DNA from: Fragilariopsis cylindrus CCMP1102
Lineage: Eukaryota; Bacillariophyta; Bacillariophyceae; Bacillariales; Bacillariaceae
Direction of reading: 5' to 3'
Assembly: GCA_900095095.1 (NCBI GenBank)
Contig: FMBT01000381.1
Coordinates: forward strand, 1-64,000
Length of the DNA: 64,000 nucleotides
The translations under genes were made by a program, and so were the position numbers. The notes under the pieces were generated by a model that did not search any database, was not told the origin of the DNA, and saw nothing but the letters and a program-made list of their open reading frames with translations. Every line of letters begins with the position of its first letter. Position 1 is the first letter of the stretch. Below, one piece after another: positions 11,283 to 23,357 of the stretch.

Positions 11283-11836
11283 CTTGGAATTTTTGAGACT
11301 TCTAACAAATAATTGTTGTAGGAATTAATAGTTGAGTATCCTTTATGAACGGAGTATGTAATACTCGAGTACTACTAATAGAGTAGAGGCTATTCTTTAG
11401 CGATAAAGAGTGGTCGGTACGAACTTTTACTCTGGATCCTGATCCTGTCGGCACTTGTACGTTTTTGTTTGTGCTTCTTCGTTCAAGATTTTTCTTGCTC
11501 AGTTCATGGTTCATGTTTCTAATGTTCTTCAACAAAAATGGCAATGAAACATGAAACAAAAACTTGATGTGAAAATTGTTTCTTAAGTCACACGAAAAAA
11601 AGGCGCGCCAGCGCGAAGATTGTTTAAACGTTAAACGGGATTCAAATACTTGACGTATGAATAGTATCTCATTACTGAATGTATCAACACCAAGACAATA
11701 AAAGTAGCGACAATGAAACAACGGAAATAATAAAAAATGGCACAACAACAGGATAAAGGACAGGAACACTCTACCTCCTCTCATCTCTCACAAGCTATCG
11801 CAACCGCATACCGTATGCACATTCGCAATCATTATA
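11283..11836. other. Divergent intergenic region
   Basis: About 550 bp lie between the LysM gene start and the small plus-strand gene. It contains GGCGCGCC followed by AGCGCG at 11602-11617, a possible GC-box/E2F-like site. The minus-strand frame at 11302-11784 shows no motif and is not called. Confidence 0.4.
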
Positions 11837-12293
11837 ATGGAACCAACGCCGGAAAGTTCTCTTCGTAGAGCTCTTAGTTTCATATGGAAAATTGACGAAG
11901 AGAATGATGCGCGCTTGTGACAACGGCAGCAACAGCAACAGCAACAGCAACAAGCAATAAAAATAAAGATCCAACAGATAACAAAATTCTCAATCATTGT
12001 TACTTAATAAAAACGAACAAAATCGTGAAGAAGGACCATCGAAAACAACAGCAGTAGCAGTAACCACTACTACAACAACAGCAAAAACCAAACCTGACTA
12101 TTAGTAGAACGTGCGACGGCAATGAGAACAACAAGAATAAGAAAGGTCGCACAGCGGCAGATCTTTGGGAACGATATGATCTCACCGAAGGGATTAATAG
12201 TCGTGATACGTGGGAACTCCAAAAGTTGAAAAACAAGTCTATAAACGTCCGAAACTTGTTCCTTATAATGGAATTAATACCGTTGTGAATTAG
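11837..12293 (+). CDS. Small protein of unknown function (about 153 residues, frame steps)
   Basis: I do not recognise this protein. It starts with ATG at 11837 (MEPTPESSLRRALSFIWKID) and ends GINTVVN with a stop at 12291-12293. Between them are Thr/Ala, Asn/Lys and Thr-rich tracts, then a well-formed C-terminal block that looks coding: KKGRTAADLWERYDLTEGIN, DTWELQKL and VYKRPKLVPYNG. The reading moves between frames five times, each time as if one base were missing. Adding five bases makes the length a multiple of three (154 codons with stop). The steps fall in CAG/ACA repeats and A-runs. Its 3' end nearly abuts the sulfatase 3' end (about 110 bp). It could still be a decayed gene. Confidence 0.4.
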
Positions 12294-12401
12294 AAATTTA
12301 AGTTGGGTGATGTACGAATTTATATACAATAGAAAAATAAAACAAAAAATCTAATCTGAAAAATTGTTATATCCGATATCATTATTTGCTGTTAGTATTC
12401 T

Positions 12402-14731
12402 TTAATGAAAGTAATGTTCATAATCATTCCATGTTTTTAGTAAGTCCACGTCAACATCATCACCATCCGAAAATGGGAACCCGTTTTGAAAAGGATATGG
12501 CACTGGTAAATCATAAGCAAAAAACTTTCGTCGCTGATTGATATTACTTGCCGTCATGTTAGGTGGGTTGTGACAGGGGATCCTATTCCTAATCGACGAT
12601 TTCATATGTTCTATTGTCGATAACAACGTCCTTCTACTATTGCTTGTACTGATTTGTTCGTCGATCAATGATTGCTCGAAATGATCATCTTCCAATTGGT
12701 AACATTCCGACCCTACACAGTCCCCTAGTTTCGACAGTACTTTATTCAATTTATGCAGTAATGGGAAGATATTATCGTGGTCAAAAGATGTTATAGTCTC
12801 CAAGAAAGCAGGGCCCACAAGATTACGAGCCTGATGCGGGTCAGCTGTCATATTATAAAGTTCCTGTTCTCCAGTGCACCATTCAACATAAGCAAATCAG
12901 CTTCATTGTTCCAGTCAGATGGACCGTTAACGACTCGTACGGCCTGATACGTGTTTGGAAACTGAGAACAGAATATTATATTTGGTAATATAAGAAAAGA
13001 CACGATATGACAAATAATGATAGAATAGTAACAGCACTGTTGTAAGTAAATGAAGAGTAAAGAAACAGATAATAATACAACCTCATATAATATTCTTCTC
13101 CTTGTTTTGGATTCGTACGTACCATATGGTTGTGATGAAATCCTTTCGTGGTATTGTATCGCAAACCAATTACGGAGCTGCCCCCATACATTTCCAATAA
13201 AGCAGCCCATCGGAAGTTGTTGACGAGAGGAATGGGATCAATCTTGCTTTCAAGAAGAGGCATTATAGATTTTCCATCCATGGGGTAAGAGGATTGTAAA
13301 ATCTCGCCACGAACGTTCAAATCAACTATCTTAGGAAGGCCAGTGTGTCGCTGGAATGCTGTTGATGAGAAGTAGTAGCTATGTCTAAAAAAGTTGGTCC
13401 TAAATCGACACTTTGCACGACTTGAGTAGATTTCGTTCCTTTTGAACTGCTGGACCACGCACTAAAAGGGGTACTAATACGTCTGTCTCGTAAGCTTGTC
13501 GTTTCCCAGCTGGGATTCGAAAGTCACCAAAATGTTGTCCATTATCTGCCGTATAAAAGAAATGAGTATCATCGGTCAGTCCCAACTCATCCAAAGTCTC
13601 AGCAATTTTTTCCAATGCCTCGTCAACAGCTTGGAGTGATCGTAATCGGTTTCGATAAAAGTTATCCATGTCGTCTATTTGCTCCTTTGTAAGAGGGGGC
13701 ATATCTTTAATCCAAGAGGACGATCCTTTTGATCTTCATCGGAAGGATTAAAGGAATCATAACGCGGAAATTTTGCATCTTGGAACATATGCTCATGACG
13801 TTTGGCGGGAGTCGCAGGTGAATGCGGAGCAAACGGTGTCACTAAAAAAGAATGGTTCCAGAATATACATGTGTTAGTTGGTCGAGTTCTATCGTTTGTT
13901 CGAGAACATGGTGATCATACATAATTAGCTTATATTATAAGTTATTCAATAGAACCAACACCAGTTGAAAACTTACACATGAGAAAGAATGGCTAAATTT
14001 TTGGCCGTCGTCGTCACCGTTTTTAAAATTTCAAAAAGAAATATGGGTAAGTGTTAGTTATTTGTTCTTCCTTCTTCCAGAGATACATTTCTACTACTGT
14101 TTTAGTGAACACACCTTAGATTGATCTCGTTTGTTCCTCAAGAAGTCCAACGCCCAATCTCTGATGAAGTCTGTTTGATAAACTGTACTGTTGGTCTTCA
14201 AGATTCGTTTGCCATTATCTGAAAATATTGGACCATAGAAATTAAAACATTTAAGTAGTCCCATCCAATGATCAAACCCTGGTGGTTTATGTAATGGTGC
14301 ATCATCATCGTATAGGTTATATCCATTCATATATTTGCCAATCATAGCCGTTTCGTATCCAGAAGATTGTAGTAGAGTTGGGAATGTTTCTTCTTCTAAA
14401 CCCGTGTCTGCAAATTTTGCCCATCCTCCGCTCTTGTATGTCGAATTGTTGAAATCACCATTGTCAAATACTTTAGTGTTGTGACAATACTGTCCTCGAA
14501 GGATTGTCGCCCTAGAGGACAGCACAATCCTGTGGGGACGTAATAATTGGTGAATTCCATACCCTCCTCACGAAATAATCGATTCAATCTTGGCATGATT
14601 GTCGGATCTATAGAGTTAGCTGTAACATCTTGATCATCCGTCATGAAGAAAATGATATTTTTCTGGCTTCTTTCTGCCACCACCGTGGCGACAATAGCCG
14701 CCCATAATAGAAATAGAAAAATCCTCACCAT
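12402..14731 (-). CDS. Sulfatase, N-acetylglucosamine-6-sulfatase (GNS)-like, secreted
   Basis: This is a formylglycine-type sulfatase. A signal peptide (MVRIFLFLLWAAIVATVVA) precedes NIIFFMTDDQDVTANSID with the metal-binding DD pair. The signature cysteine lies in CCPSRAT, the CxPSR motif whose cysteine is converted to formylglycine. Further family blocks are MIGKYMNGYN, FFLMLTPFAPHSP, FFYTADNGQHFGDFRIPAGK, TYQAVRVVN and EWCTGEQELYNMTADPHQARN, which places it near GNS and other glucosaminoglycan sulfatases. Four exons: 14731-14115, 13992-13977 (16 nt), 13841-13123 and 12961-12402. Five frame steps (near 14515, 13705, 13435, 13330 and 12885) each fit one missing base, and adding five makes 639 codons. 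It probably desulfates algal polysaccharide in the cell wall, endomembrane or lysosome; the substrate is inferred only. Confidence 0.9.
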
Positions 14732-15150
14732 AATCGAATTGCTTTTTCGAAGATATCCTTCTACGTTTTTGCTGTTGTTAATGCTGAATGCTGATTTATA
14801 AATTTATGATTGACATTTGAAAGATCTTTTCCCAATCTTTATCTTTCAGGATTTTATAGATCCCCTCATTTTATTTATCCCCCTTATAAACGTTCTCTCC
14901 CCCCAAATATCCTGTCGTGAAGTGCCAGTTTCCACAAGTCATTAAATTGAAAATAATATTACTAGTATGAATAATGACCACGACAATTTTTCAAACACTC
15001 AAACCTCAAGAAAAAAGAAAAACAATAATGCACACAACTTCAAAATTGACAAGCTTGACAACACTCAATCTACCGTACTATCCGATAAAAGACTTTCGGT
15101 TCGCTATTTAATATTCCCTATTAGTCGTCTAAAGCAGAAAAAAAAAAACG
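14732..15150. other. Divergent intergenic region, sulfatase/UNC-45
   Basis: About 420 bp separate the divergent starts. It ends in an A-run immediately before the UNC-45 ATG. Nothing else is recognised. Confidence 0.5.
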
Positions 15151-18100
15151 ATGCCTTCTGACCAGCAACTTCAAGATCAAGCAGAAGGATTTAAAACGAA
15201 AGGAAATCAAGCCTTTCAAAAATCGGAACTCGACACTGCCGTCCAAGCCTACTCCCAAGGCCTAGTTCTGGTCGATCGTATTGTCGTTACATCTTCTCCT
15301 CTTCTAAAAGCTACTATCCTGTCAAATCGTGCTGCATGTTACCTGAAACAGGCAAAGCTTCGAGAATGTCAAGAGGATTGTACTTCGTCATTAAAATTAT
15401 TAGACGATCAGGGATCGAATTATAATAAAGAGGATGCCGATGCATATCGACCGCTCCGATCCAAGTTGCTGTACCGTCGTGCTAAGGCTCTTTTCTTGAA
15501 AGCAAATATGCCACATAAAAAGGAAGAGGATGATTTAAACTTAGCAGCGAAGGATTTGTTGGTATTGTTGTCCTTTGATTCATCAAATAAGGAAGCGACG
15601 AAATTATTGCATACCATACGGGCCCAACATGCAGCTGAAGCAAAAACAAATAATGTCAGTAACACTCCGATGGCAAAAACTTTACGAGAAATTGAAAAAA
15701 AAGATGATAAATTACTTCACAACATCAAGGTATTGATGGGCCTATTGACAAGTGACATTCTTTCATCTAGTATGGACTTTGGACGTCGAGGAGGTGTGGA
15801 TTTAATGTTGGGCATTATCAATACTCGTCATAGTAATGACAATGACAATAACAACGACGACAATGCAAACGACGACGTAAATAAAGTCCGTAAAATAGCC
15901 CTCCAATGTCTCTCTTGTGCTGGATCGTATCCTCCATTCTGTCGGATGTTCTTAAAAGAACCTGAAATCCAAACGAAACTTTCCGATCTTATCGTAGAGG
16001 CCTGTGACAACGATTATGACAATATCGACGAACAAACTGCCATCGGTGCTTTCACAATCTACATCCGACTTATTCTTCATTTAGATCGTGATGATCCAGA
16101 AGAAGATATCAAGGGCGATACGTTTCTCATTTACGAACCTCTTATTCGAAGCATAATTTCCGCTTTTCAGTCGAAAAATGTTGGTATCATTCGAGCAGTT
16201 GTCGATGTCTTGTCGTCTTGGACGGCTGGAAAGAATCGCGAAATGGTCATTCGTGCCTCACTCACCGATGGAATGATAAGTGATCTACCTGTTCCTCTCA
16301 CAAAGTACGAAATGCATCTACTAAAACCAAAGATTTGTCGGAATACAAGCAACGGTTGTACAAAAAAAAGACTCGTGACGAGGCTTGGGCATTTGAACGA
16401 TCTACCCTCTTTTGTAGAAATAATGGTCTTCAGTCGTTATTGGATTTTTCCATAGACTGCGAAGATAGTAACTTGAGAAGAGAAATCACAGCCGTGTTAG
16501 CTAAAGCGTTGACGGCCCTTGCTGATGATGACAAGATGAAAGAAGTAGCCAGTCCTATTTTTGGTTACATCAAAAAGAAAAAGAAAGAAGTGAAGAAGGA
16601 AGAACCTCACAATGGTCCCATCATAGAAGAAATTAACGACGATGATGAAGAGGAGGTGGTAGGAAAAGTTACAGATGTAACTGATGATGATAATGATGAT
16701 GACAATAATGCGAAACCCGAGATAGTTACTTTAGAGACTATGAAAAAGCGTGCAGAGCTGGCAACAGCATTTTTAATGGCCAATAGCAGTGTTGGCGGTT
16801 GGTCGATGGGTGCTGGATGGCCTAACTGTAGTGAAAACATAAACGAGATGATAGCATCAAATGATGTAAATGCATTGAGGATTGTCGCAGAATTGTTATC
16901 GAGTGCGGCCTCGGTCAAGGAAACTCGACCAATGGTGGCAATTTACCTCAACAATGACAATGTTAAGACATTAGTGATACACGGAGATCGCAACGTCCGA
17001 ACTGCGGCAGCATCGGCTGTTGCAAAACTAGGTTTAGCCGAGGATCACACACAAGATTTCGAAATAGTTGGTCTTTTAGAAGCAGCTTGCTTTATGTTAG
17101 AAGATGGGGAAGAAAACATTAAAGATTCTGACAACTCTATCTTTACGAAGGTCGCGATGATTTCTGGTGCCAAGTCTTCGGTCGAGAGAGGAATTGAAGT
17201 GCTCGCGTATCTTATTACAAAAACTATCGTCAAGGAAGAAGTTGCCCACGGTTTCAGGGCCACTCCAGAGTCAAAGTACAGTGCTTTGGAGCTTCTAGTC
17301 AAAATTTCAGAAAATGCTGGCTCGGGAGCGAATGTCTCAGCCTTTGGAATTGCCTCGATATTTCAGTTGATGGCAGCCACTCCTTTGGTACTACGCAAAG
17401 AAGCTTTTGCTGGAAAAGAAATCACTATGGAGCAGTACGATGAAATCCAACGCATGAAAAAAACACAAGAAGAAAAGGAAATAGAAGTCGACGATGAATT
17501 GAAAGATGACAACGAGGACCAGTGTGCAGAAAGAATTGTCAAAATGACAAATGCTGGCGCTCCTCGGGCATTAATCCAGCTAACTGAAGGTTCAAGCGAC
17601 CAATCGTTGGAACAAATTGTACTGGCATTGAATCGTATAGCCAACGTGCAATCTGTACGTGGGACAATGATCCAACAAGGAGTGCTTTCTGCCTTAATTA
17701 AATTGGAAAGAAATGAAGTAAATCCAAGTGATATTAGAAAGAATATTATTCGAAGTGTTCGTCACTGCATGGCAAAGCTACTGGTGACAATTAATCCAGG
17801 TTTATTGACTTCTGCACAAAGCATGGGGTCCATCAAACCTCTCATTCAATTAGTTCGAGAAATTGATTCGACCGATTTGCAAAAATTCGAAGCGCTTCTC
17901 TCGTTGACAAACCTTGTATCCATGGGCGATAGTACGAAAAATAAAGTTGCAGCTGAAAAAGGGATTTCGTCTCTGAAATATGCAATGTTCTCCGACCATC
18001 CGCTAGTAAAAAAGGCTGCGACTGAGTGCTTATGTAACATGGTTGGAAACGAAGACTTTATGAAAATGCTACAGATGTTGACGAGCTACGTTTGTGGTTG

Positions 18101-18489
18101 GCTCTGGCATCGGACTATGAAGATGAAGAAAATCACGAATGCGCCAGAGCAGCAGCGGGTTGTCTTGCCATGGCGACAGGGGACCCGGCCATTGCAAAAT
18201 CTTTAATACAGATTACTAATTTTAAAGAACGTATGGATACATGCCTAGGAAGTGGATCCATTGAAATAATACACCGAATGCTCGTGGTTGTTTTGAACCT
18301 GGTGGAGCATGGCGGAGAAATGAAAGCAGCTGCCGTTGAAAATGGCTTGATAGCCTTTTGCAATCTTTATATCGAATCATACATGATGGTAACAAGATGA
18401 AGGAGCTAGGTTTGGAAGACAACCAAATGGGGGCATTCAACGCCACAGTTGAGATGGCAAAGCAGATCATAAGAGCATCTGAAAAATAA
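15151..18489 (+). CDS. UNC45: UNC-45/UCS-domain myosin co-chaperone
   Basis: This is an intronless gene for a protein of about 1113 residues. UNC-45 proteins bind Hsp90 through an N-terminal TPR and fold myosin motor heads through a C-terminal armadillo-like UCS domain. The TPR region covers about residues 1-165 (QAEGFKTKGNQAFQKSELDTA; AYSQGL; ATILSNRAACYLKQAKLREC). A long acidic insert (KKKKKEVKKEEP...DDDDNDDDNNAK) lies before the armadillo repeats. The C-terminus is strongly conserved: LWLALASDYEDEENHECAR, AAAGCLAMATGDPAIAKSL and a final VEMAKQIIRASEK. Three frame steps (near 16340, 18080 and 18385) each fit one missing base, and adding three gives 1114 codons including stop. At the first, one more A in CCAAAGATT restores PKDLSEYKQ. 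I therefore treat the gene as functional. Confidence 0.92.
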
Positions 18490-18917
18490 CGAAGTAATCA
18501 TAATATATAATGCGAAAATGCTCAAAACGGGTTTATAATAGAAAATAAAAACACTAATAATATCATATGTTGGTTTTATTTACCTTGACTTTTATATCAT
18601 TGAGAATGCAATTCTATATTTCAATCTCTTTTTTTTTCTATTACAGTATATTTCAATCTCTTTTTTTTCTATTAGCGCGCGCTATTTTACTTCCACGTTG
18701 CAGTATGACGTGCGTCGAAAGCAGTAGGAGCCTACCACAGAAAAATTATAGTAATAACATCACAATAATAATCAATAATCATCAATCAATCATCAATCAC
18801 TCATAATCCATAATCATTCTTAGACCCGAAAGGATTATAACCTAAGGAGAACGAATAGAGCAATACTGTCGCTTTTATAAGGAAGTATCTTCGTTGTCGA
18901 AAATACGTCGTACCATC
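18490..18917. other. Intergenic region with short duplication
   Basis: About 430 bp between two plus-strand genes. A 28-nt block, TATATTTCAATCTC plus a T-run and CTATTA, occurs twice in tandem (18615-18642 and 18647-18674). It is followed by GCGCGC. Otherwise nothing is recognised. Confidence 0.5.
18615..18674. repeat. Two-copy 28-29 bp direct repeat
   Basis: Two near-identical units differ by one T in the poly-T stretch and are separated by CAG. This is typical of replication slippage. No function is evident. Confidence 0.75.
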
Positions 18918-19687
18918 ATGAGGACTACGGTGGGACCAAGATCGAATAATGTCTTCTTCCTATTGGCGATAATCGTCGTTGCTCTCGTGACGTTGACTGT
19001 AAAAGCTAGTGCAGCTGCCTTCCTTGGACGACGACATGGATACAACAATCCAGGCGTTCTTAGTGCCGTTCAAAATCAAAACCAAAATCAAAAACATACA
19101 ATAGTATCAGATATTCGTGGCGGGGCAATTGATGTAGATATCGAAAGTAGCGATGAGGAAGAAACAGACGACGAAGAGGAGGAAGAAGAAGTTATTCCTA
19201 AACTTGCCAAGGCAACCAAAAAGGCAGCGACCAAGGTCGTGAAGACAACAGTTGCTGCCGCCTTAAAGCCGAAGAAGAAAAAGAAATCTTCTAGTGGTCT
19301 GATGAAATTCTTCAAAATTCCATATATTGTCAAGGCATGTTTGAATCCAGTCGTCTTCTTTCAAATGACTGCGGGATATTGGCAGTCTTTGTTTTCTATT
19401 AACTATATGGCTGGAAAGGTGCGTCGATTGATTCGTGTTTAGATATTTAGAGATTATACCTAGTGTACCATATATATATATATATATATCATATCATATT
19501 TGTTTGCTGACAGTAAGTCTTCTTCCCTCTCTTTCTTCCACAGGAACAGGATTCTTCACAAAATCTAAGAAATGCTTTGGAACAAAAGGCCAGACAGGGA
19601 GGTGGTAGAAAAACAACGAGAGGAAAAAGAAAGATGAAGCCAGGACAGGCGAAGACACTTTCTGACCTCCCAGTAATTAACACCTGA
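18918..19687 (+). CDS. Diatom-type secretory or plastid-targeted protein, unknown function (two exons)
   Basis: This is a 214-residue protein. A hydrophobic leader (FFLLAIIVVALVTLTVKASA) ends at ASAAAF, similar to the signal-peptide/transit junction of diatom plastid proteins. An RGGA box, a long acidic run (SSDEEETDDEEEEEE) and a Lys/Ala-rich basic stretch follow. The C-terminal half has a more hydrophobic segment (FKIPYIVKACLNPVVFFQMT). Exons are 18918-19418 and 19544-19687, with a GTGCGT...CACAG intron. Together they give 215 codons with no frame problem. The tail KRKMKPGQAKTLSDLPVINT reads like a conserved ending, but I cannot assign a family. I chose the ATG at 18918 because the frame upstream of it has only non-ATG codons. 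Confidence 0.75.
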
Positions 19688-20601
19688 GGTTAAAGAAAGG
19701 AATGCCAACTCACACGATGATAGTCATCTTTTTTTATGTTTGTAGAGATGCCGTCGACGTTCATAATTTTGAAGCGAAGGAGGAAGATTTTCTGAGGATC
19801 ATAATTATTGTTCATGCATGCATGGATCAATATATTATATATCACGATCGTCTTTCTTCGTACAATTATGCGTTGAAACATTCTCTATATTTCATAACAC
19901 TTCTATTATCGTGGCATTCCTAGCAATGTTGACGCAATATTTCTTTGCGTGGTTATTAATATACCACAGAATGACGAAGTCCAACCGAACCATTATGTTA
20001 CAATATGGAGGCTGGGTCTTTTGAAAAAGCAAACGAAAATATGCTGTCAATGACTACATTATTTTAAACAAATTCATTATTATTATAATTCATATATTTT
20101 TTATCTTCCTCTAATTGTAGTAAATTCATCGATTGAATGTGGAGAGAGAAATCTTGTAATACACACATGCACACACATGCACATACAATATCTAGATGAA
20201 CAAACCAAGAACATCGATATAAAGTACAACGAATCATTGAACAATGGATTGCGAAAGTTGATCAGTCTAGTGCTTCCCAAACGTTATATCTAGCTAGAAT
20301 TTTGGGGTTAACATAAACTTTTTATGCTCTTCAATCGTCTTTCCCTACAACACAGATACGTAATTACGGACGTACAACGATATAACAAACGATGTGCTTG
20401 TCGTTCGACTACGATGTGGTGATGGAGGAATTGTTTTGGAGATTTAAAAAGCTCTGAATGATTTCGAATACTTATGCATTTGTTATTATTTGTATATCAT
20501 CTATTAGTGACTTCGTGACAGTTCAATCTAAGAAAGAACTAGTATGTATTCAGCAAAAAGCATGCTATCATTAAGGTGTGTTGTTACTGGATCGAATCAA
20601 T
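19688..20601. other. Convergent intergenic region
   Basis: About 910 bp of AT-rich DNA separate two converging genes. A short CACACATGCACACACATGCACA repeat lies at 20161-20185. I see no gene or RNA. Confidence 0.5.
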
Positions 20602-22845
20602 TTAAACTATTTTTTCAGCTTTTTCATTAAATGCACGTGTAACACCGTATCCGCCGGGGCCTGCAGGCCTAGTGTAGTTTTTGCGGTTAAATTTTTTACC
20701 ACCTTTCACAGACACGCCGACAGTTCCACTGTTATCTCCTCCTAGCTCTTCATCTGGGGTTGAATGACATCCGTAAGGGTCTCTGTTCCTCCCTTTTCTC
20801 CCTTTTTTGCCCCATTTCTTTTGCCGTTTTGATTGACCACTAATGCATCCTTCGATTAGTGCTTTATCGCCAGCTGCCATCGAACTGCCACCCAATATCT
20901 CCAAAAGCATATCGTCGTCTTCAATATCTCGCTCATTGATTACTGATCCCTGATCCTCATCGTCGCTATCGTCGCCCTTGTTATTGATGCCGTCGCTGAA
21001 CTTTTCTCTCAACTTCTTAGTTTTTTGCAAAGCCAACACTAACGTTTCTTTTTGAAATGCCCTTAGATCATAATTTGGAGGTGAGTGACAAAATAATAGA
21101 CTTCCGGTGGCGTATTCCATAACTATGATCCGAGATGCCCGTGAATAATCGGGAAGTCCGCTGCCGGCCGCCAGCATGCTTCGTGCCACACAATATGCAG
21201 TCAAAAATTCGTCTGCGGTGGGTGGAGGTACGCGTATGTTGTCTGTACCTTCCCTTTGCTGATTGTGTTCGTACATAGCGTCTGCCGTTGGCATTGGAAT
21301 ATTAATGCTATACTGCGCGTTCAGGACTTCTCGAGGAATACGATGGCAGAGTAAATTTATAACAGGTCGCCAATCACGCATTTGGGCGATGGGGTATACA
21401 CCTGCCGCAATAAGATCGGCTGTGTTGCTTACAAAGGACGGGAACACAAGACCAGGACAATCGCAAAGGAGCATGTCGTTGCGATCGGGAAGTAGTAATG
21501 TTTGGAAGTGTTTCGTCTTACCCGGTTGCGCGGCGACGGCCACTCGTACTACCCCGTGAGCATTTTTTGCGTTTCCCATGAGAACATTAATAACAGAAGA
21601 TTTTCCTACATTTGGGAAACCAACCATACCGAAAGGAACACGGCCGTATTTCGGATCAGTAGCGCAATCATTTGCATTGGCATACGTTTGAAGCCAATCC
21701 AACAATTCGACTCGTGAAAGAGGCGTTTCAACGCCAACATTGGTGGATGGTGAGGTCGAGTATTCTTTTATCTCTTGCTCAACTACTTTATCGCTCTCCT
21801 TTTCTTCCACGCTTTTATTGTCTTCATTATCATTGTTGCCGTCGTTGCTATCACTCCTGTCATCATCATCGTCATCATCATCATCATCATCGTCATCATC
21901 ATCATCGTCATATTTAATTTCGTCCGATACAGCGACAGCAGCTTGTTCTCGATACCGACGTTCTTCTTCCTCCTCCGCTTCTTCATCGGCCAACCGTGCA
22001 GCTTCATCGTCGATCTGTTGCTGTCCTTCGTGGGCCGAAAAAAAAACATGCTCCCATTTATGATCAGGATGAGAAAAATATTCATGCCATGCTTGTCGTT
22101 GGACGGGAGATAGATAATCACTCTTGTTGATCATCAAAATCATCGGCTTTCCTAATTCTTTGGTCGTGTATTCCCTCAGATCTTTTGACAAGTAAAAGAG
22201 TGGATTTCGTGCGTCAACAATTTGCACAATACACGAACATCGTTCCATAACTCGCCATAGTTGCCGCCAAATCTCAATATTCTTCTCGAAAGGTGTCACT
22301 CCCAATGATGATAACCCTCTCAAAGCAACCTCTTCTTCTTTTTCCGCGATGGCACGTCTCCAGCCCAAAAATGATTCCTTTTCTAGTTTATCGAGTTCAT
22401 CAGCTGTTGTATTTTCGTCCCAGGCCGGTCGACGTGGTACGGAAAGTTCTTGAAAAGCGAAACTTGGATTGTCTCCGACGTTTTCGTTGATGATACCATC
22501 ATTGTGATCCATAACTGCATCGCCCGCCGCACGAGCTGTAGGGTCTAGAACGACCACCTGTTCCTTTTCTGAAACAAATTCGCGATCGGCCATTTCAGCT
22601 TGGATCAAAAAATCATCCAGATTGTTCACGTCTAAAACAGAAGATCGGTCATGTATAGCACCACCAATTAGGTCACGTTCTTCTACGTTCACAGATTCTA
22701 CACCTTTTCTCATGGTCATACCTCCAGTCGACGCTGATGGAGTATGACGTTTTGTTTGTGATTTTTGCAAAGCTCTTCCCATACCAGCAGCTCTTTCATG
22801 TTTCTTCATCTTTCCCTTCCGGGAAGTACCTTGACTCCTAGGCAT
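20602..22845 (-). CDS. LSG1: LSG1 large-subunit GTPase
   Basis: This is a 747-residue circularly permuted GTPase. LSG1 acts in the cytoplasm to release the export adaptor NMD3 from pre-60S ribosomes. The motifs come in the permuted order: VQIVDARNPLFYLSKDLREY (about 212-231), the G4 motif MINKSDYL (about 240), then G1 GFPNVGKSSVINVL (about 407) and G3 DCPGLVFP (about 461). The N-terminus is basic and reads MPRSQGTSRKGKMKKHERAAGMGRALQ, shortened here to its first part. A long aspartate run (about 313-331) sits between G4 and G1, where the family often has an acidic insert. The C-terminus is basic (KKWGKKGRKGRNRDPYG, KKFNRKNYTRPAGPGGYG), as in other LSG1 proteins. It is intact in one exon and divergent from the TCAIM-like gene. 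Confidence 0.96.
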   Translation of the reverse strand: MPRSQGTSRKGKMKKHERAAGMGRALQKSQTKRHTPSASTGGMTMRKGVESVNVEERDLIGGAIHDRSSVLDVNNLDDFLIQAEMADREFVSEKEQVVVLDPTARAAGDAVMDHNDGIINENVGDNPSFAFQELSVPRRPAWDENTTADELDKLEKESFLGWRRAIAEKEEEVALRGLSSLGVTPFEKNIEIWRQLWRVMERCSCIVQIVDARNPLFYLSKDLREYTTKELGKPMILMINKSDYLSPVQRQAWHEYFSHPDHKWEHVFFSAHEGQQQIDDEAARLADEEAEEEEERRYREQAAVAVSDEIKYDDDDDDDDDDDDDDDDDRSDSNDGNNDNEDNKSVEEKESDKVVEQEIKEYSTSPSTNVGVETPLSRVELLDWLQTYANANDCATDPKYGRVPFGMVGFPNVGKSSVINVLMGNAKNAHGVVRVAVAAQPGKTKHFQTLLLPDRNDMLLCDCPGLVFPSFVSNTADLIAAGVYPIAQMRDWRPVINLLCHRIPREVLNAQYSINIPMPTADAMYEHNQQREGTDNIRVPPPTADEFLTAYCVARSMLAAGSGLPDYSRASRIIVMEYATGSLLFCHSPPNYDLRAFQKETLVLALQKTKKLREKFSDGINNKGDDSDDEDQGSVINERDIEDDDMLLEILGGSSMAAGDKALIEGCISGQSKRQKKWGKKGRKGRNRDPYGCHSTPDEELGGDNSGTVGVSVKGGKKFNRKNYTRPAGPGGYGVTRAFNEKAEKIV

Positions 22846-23357
22846 GGTTGTTGTGTGTAATAATTATACCGTAGTACAGAATAGAGAAAGATTGGTGTTG
22901 TGGACACTGTGACGACCTTTTGACTCTAGCCATATCCTTATGTTACCTCTATGGTAGCTCTAAGATGTTCAAGAATGTGAAAGGTTCTGTTCCCTCTTGT
23001 TGAGATTGGCATTCAATTGCTGGGTTCGAAAAAATTCACTTCGTGTTTTTTTCTAAAAAACCGCGTGATGGCTGGTTTTTTGGCTGGCCATAATAGCGTT
23101 ATCAAAATTCGAAAATCCAGTCCCGAATACGCGCATTTTTATTTTCGCGCAAATTTAAAATGGAAGAAGATATGGTCCAGGTCGAAGGAAATCGAAAATT
23201 AGATTTAAATTTCAGATTTTTAAATTTCAGTTTATGTTTTCTATTCATGTACAGTGTTACATACCGGCAAAGTATTCATTATTCATTGAAGATGCGAAAA
23301 TAAACTCTCAAAAACGTCAAGACGTCAAGACACCATCAACCGGACGCTGGACATAAT
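22846..23357. other. Divergent intergenic region, LSG1/TCAIM-like
   Basis: About 510 bp act as a shared promoter region for two divergent genes. ATTTTCGCGCAAATTT at 23141-23156 resembles an E2F-type site (TTTSSCGC) about 210 bp before the TCAIM-like ATG; this is suggestive only. Confidence 0.4.

Noticed and set aside
11918-11920. In-frame TGA as a selenocysteine codon in the small gene
   Set aside because: A one-base frame step just before it gives a consistent open reading, and no SECIS-like structure was evident.
15151-18489. Programmed -1 ribosomal frameshifting in UNC-45 and similar genes
   Set aside because: No X-XXY-YYZ slippery heptamer is present at the shift points, and the sites share no motif.
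18567-18806. 79-codon Phe/Ser-rich plus frame
   Set aside because: Composed of T-rich repeats between genes; no coding character.
21672-22121. Several overlapping Ser/Ile/His/Met-rich frames opposite and alongside LSG1
   Set aside because: They are shadows of the Asp/Glu repeat tract (GAT/GAC) in LSG1.
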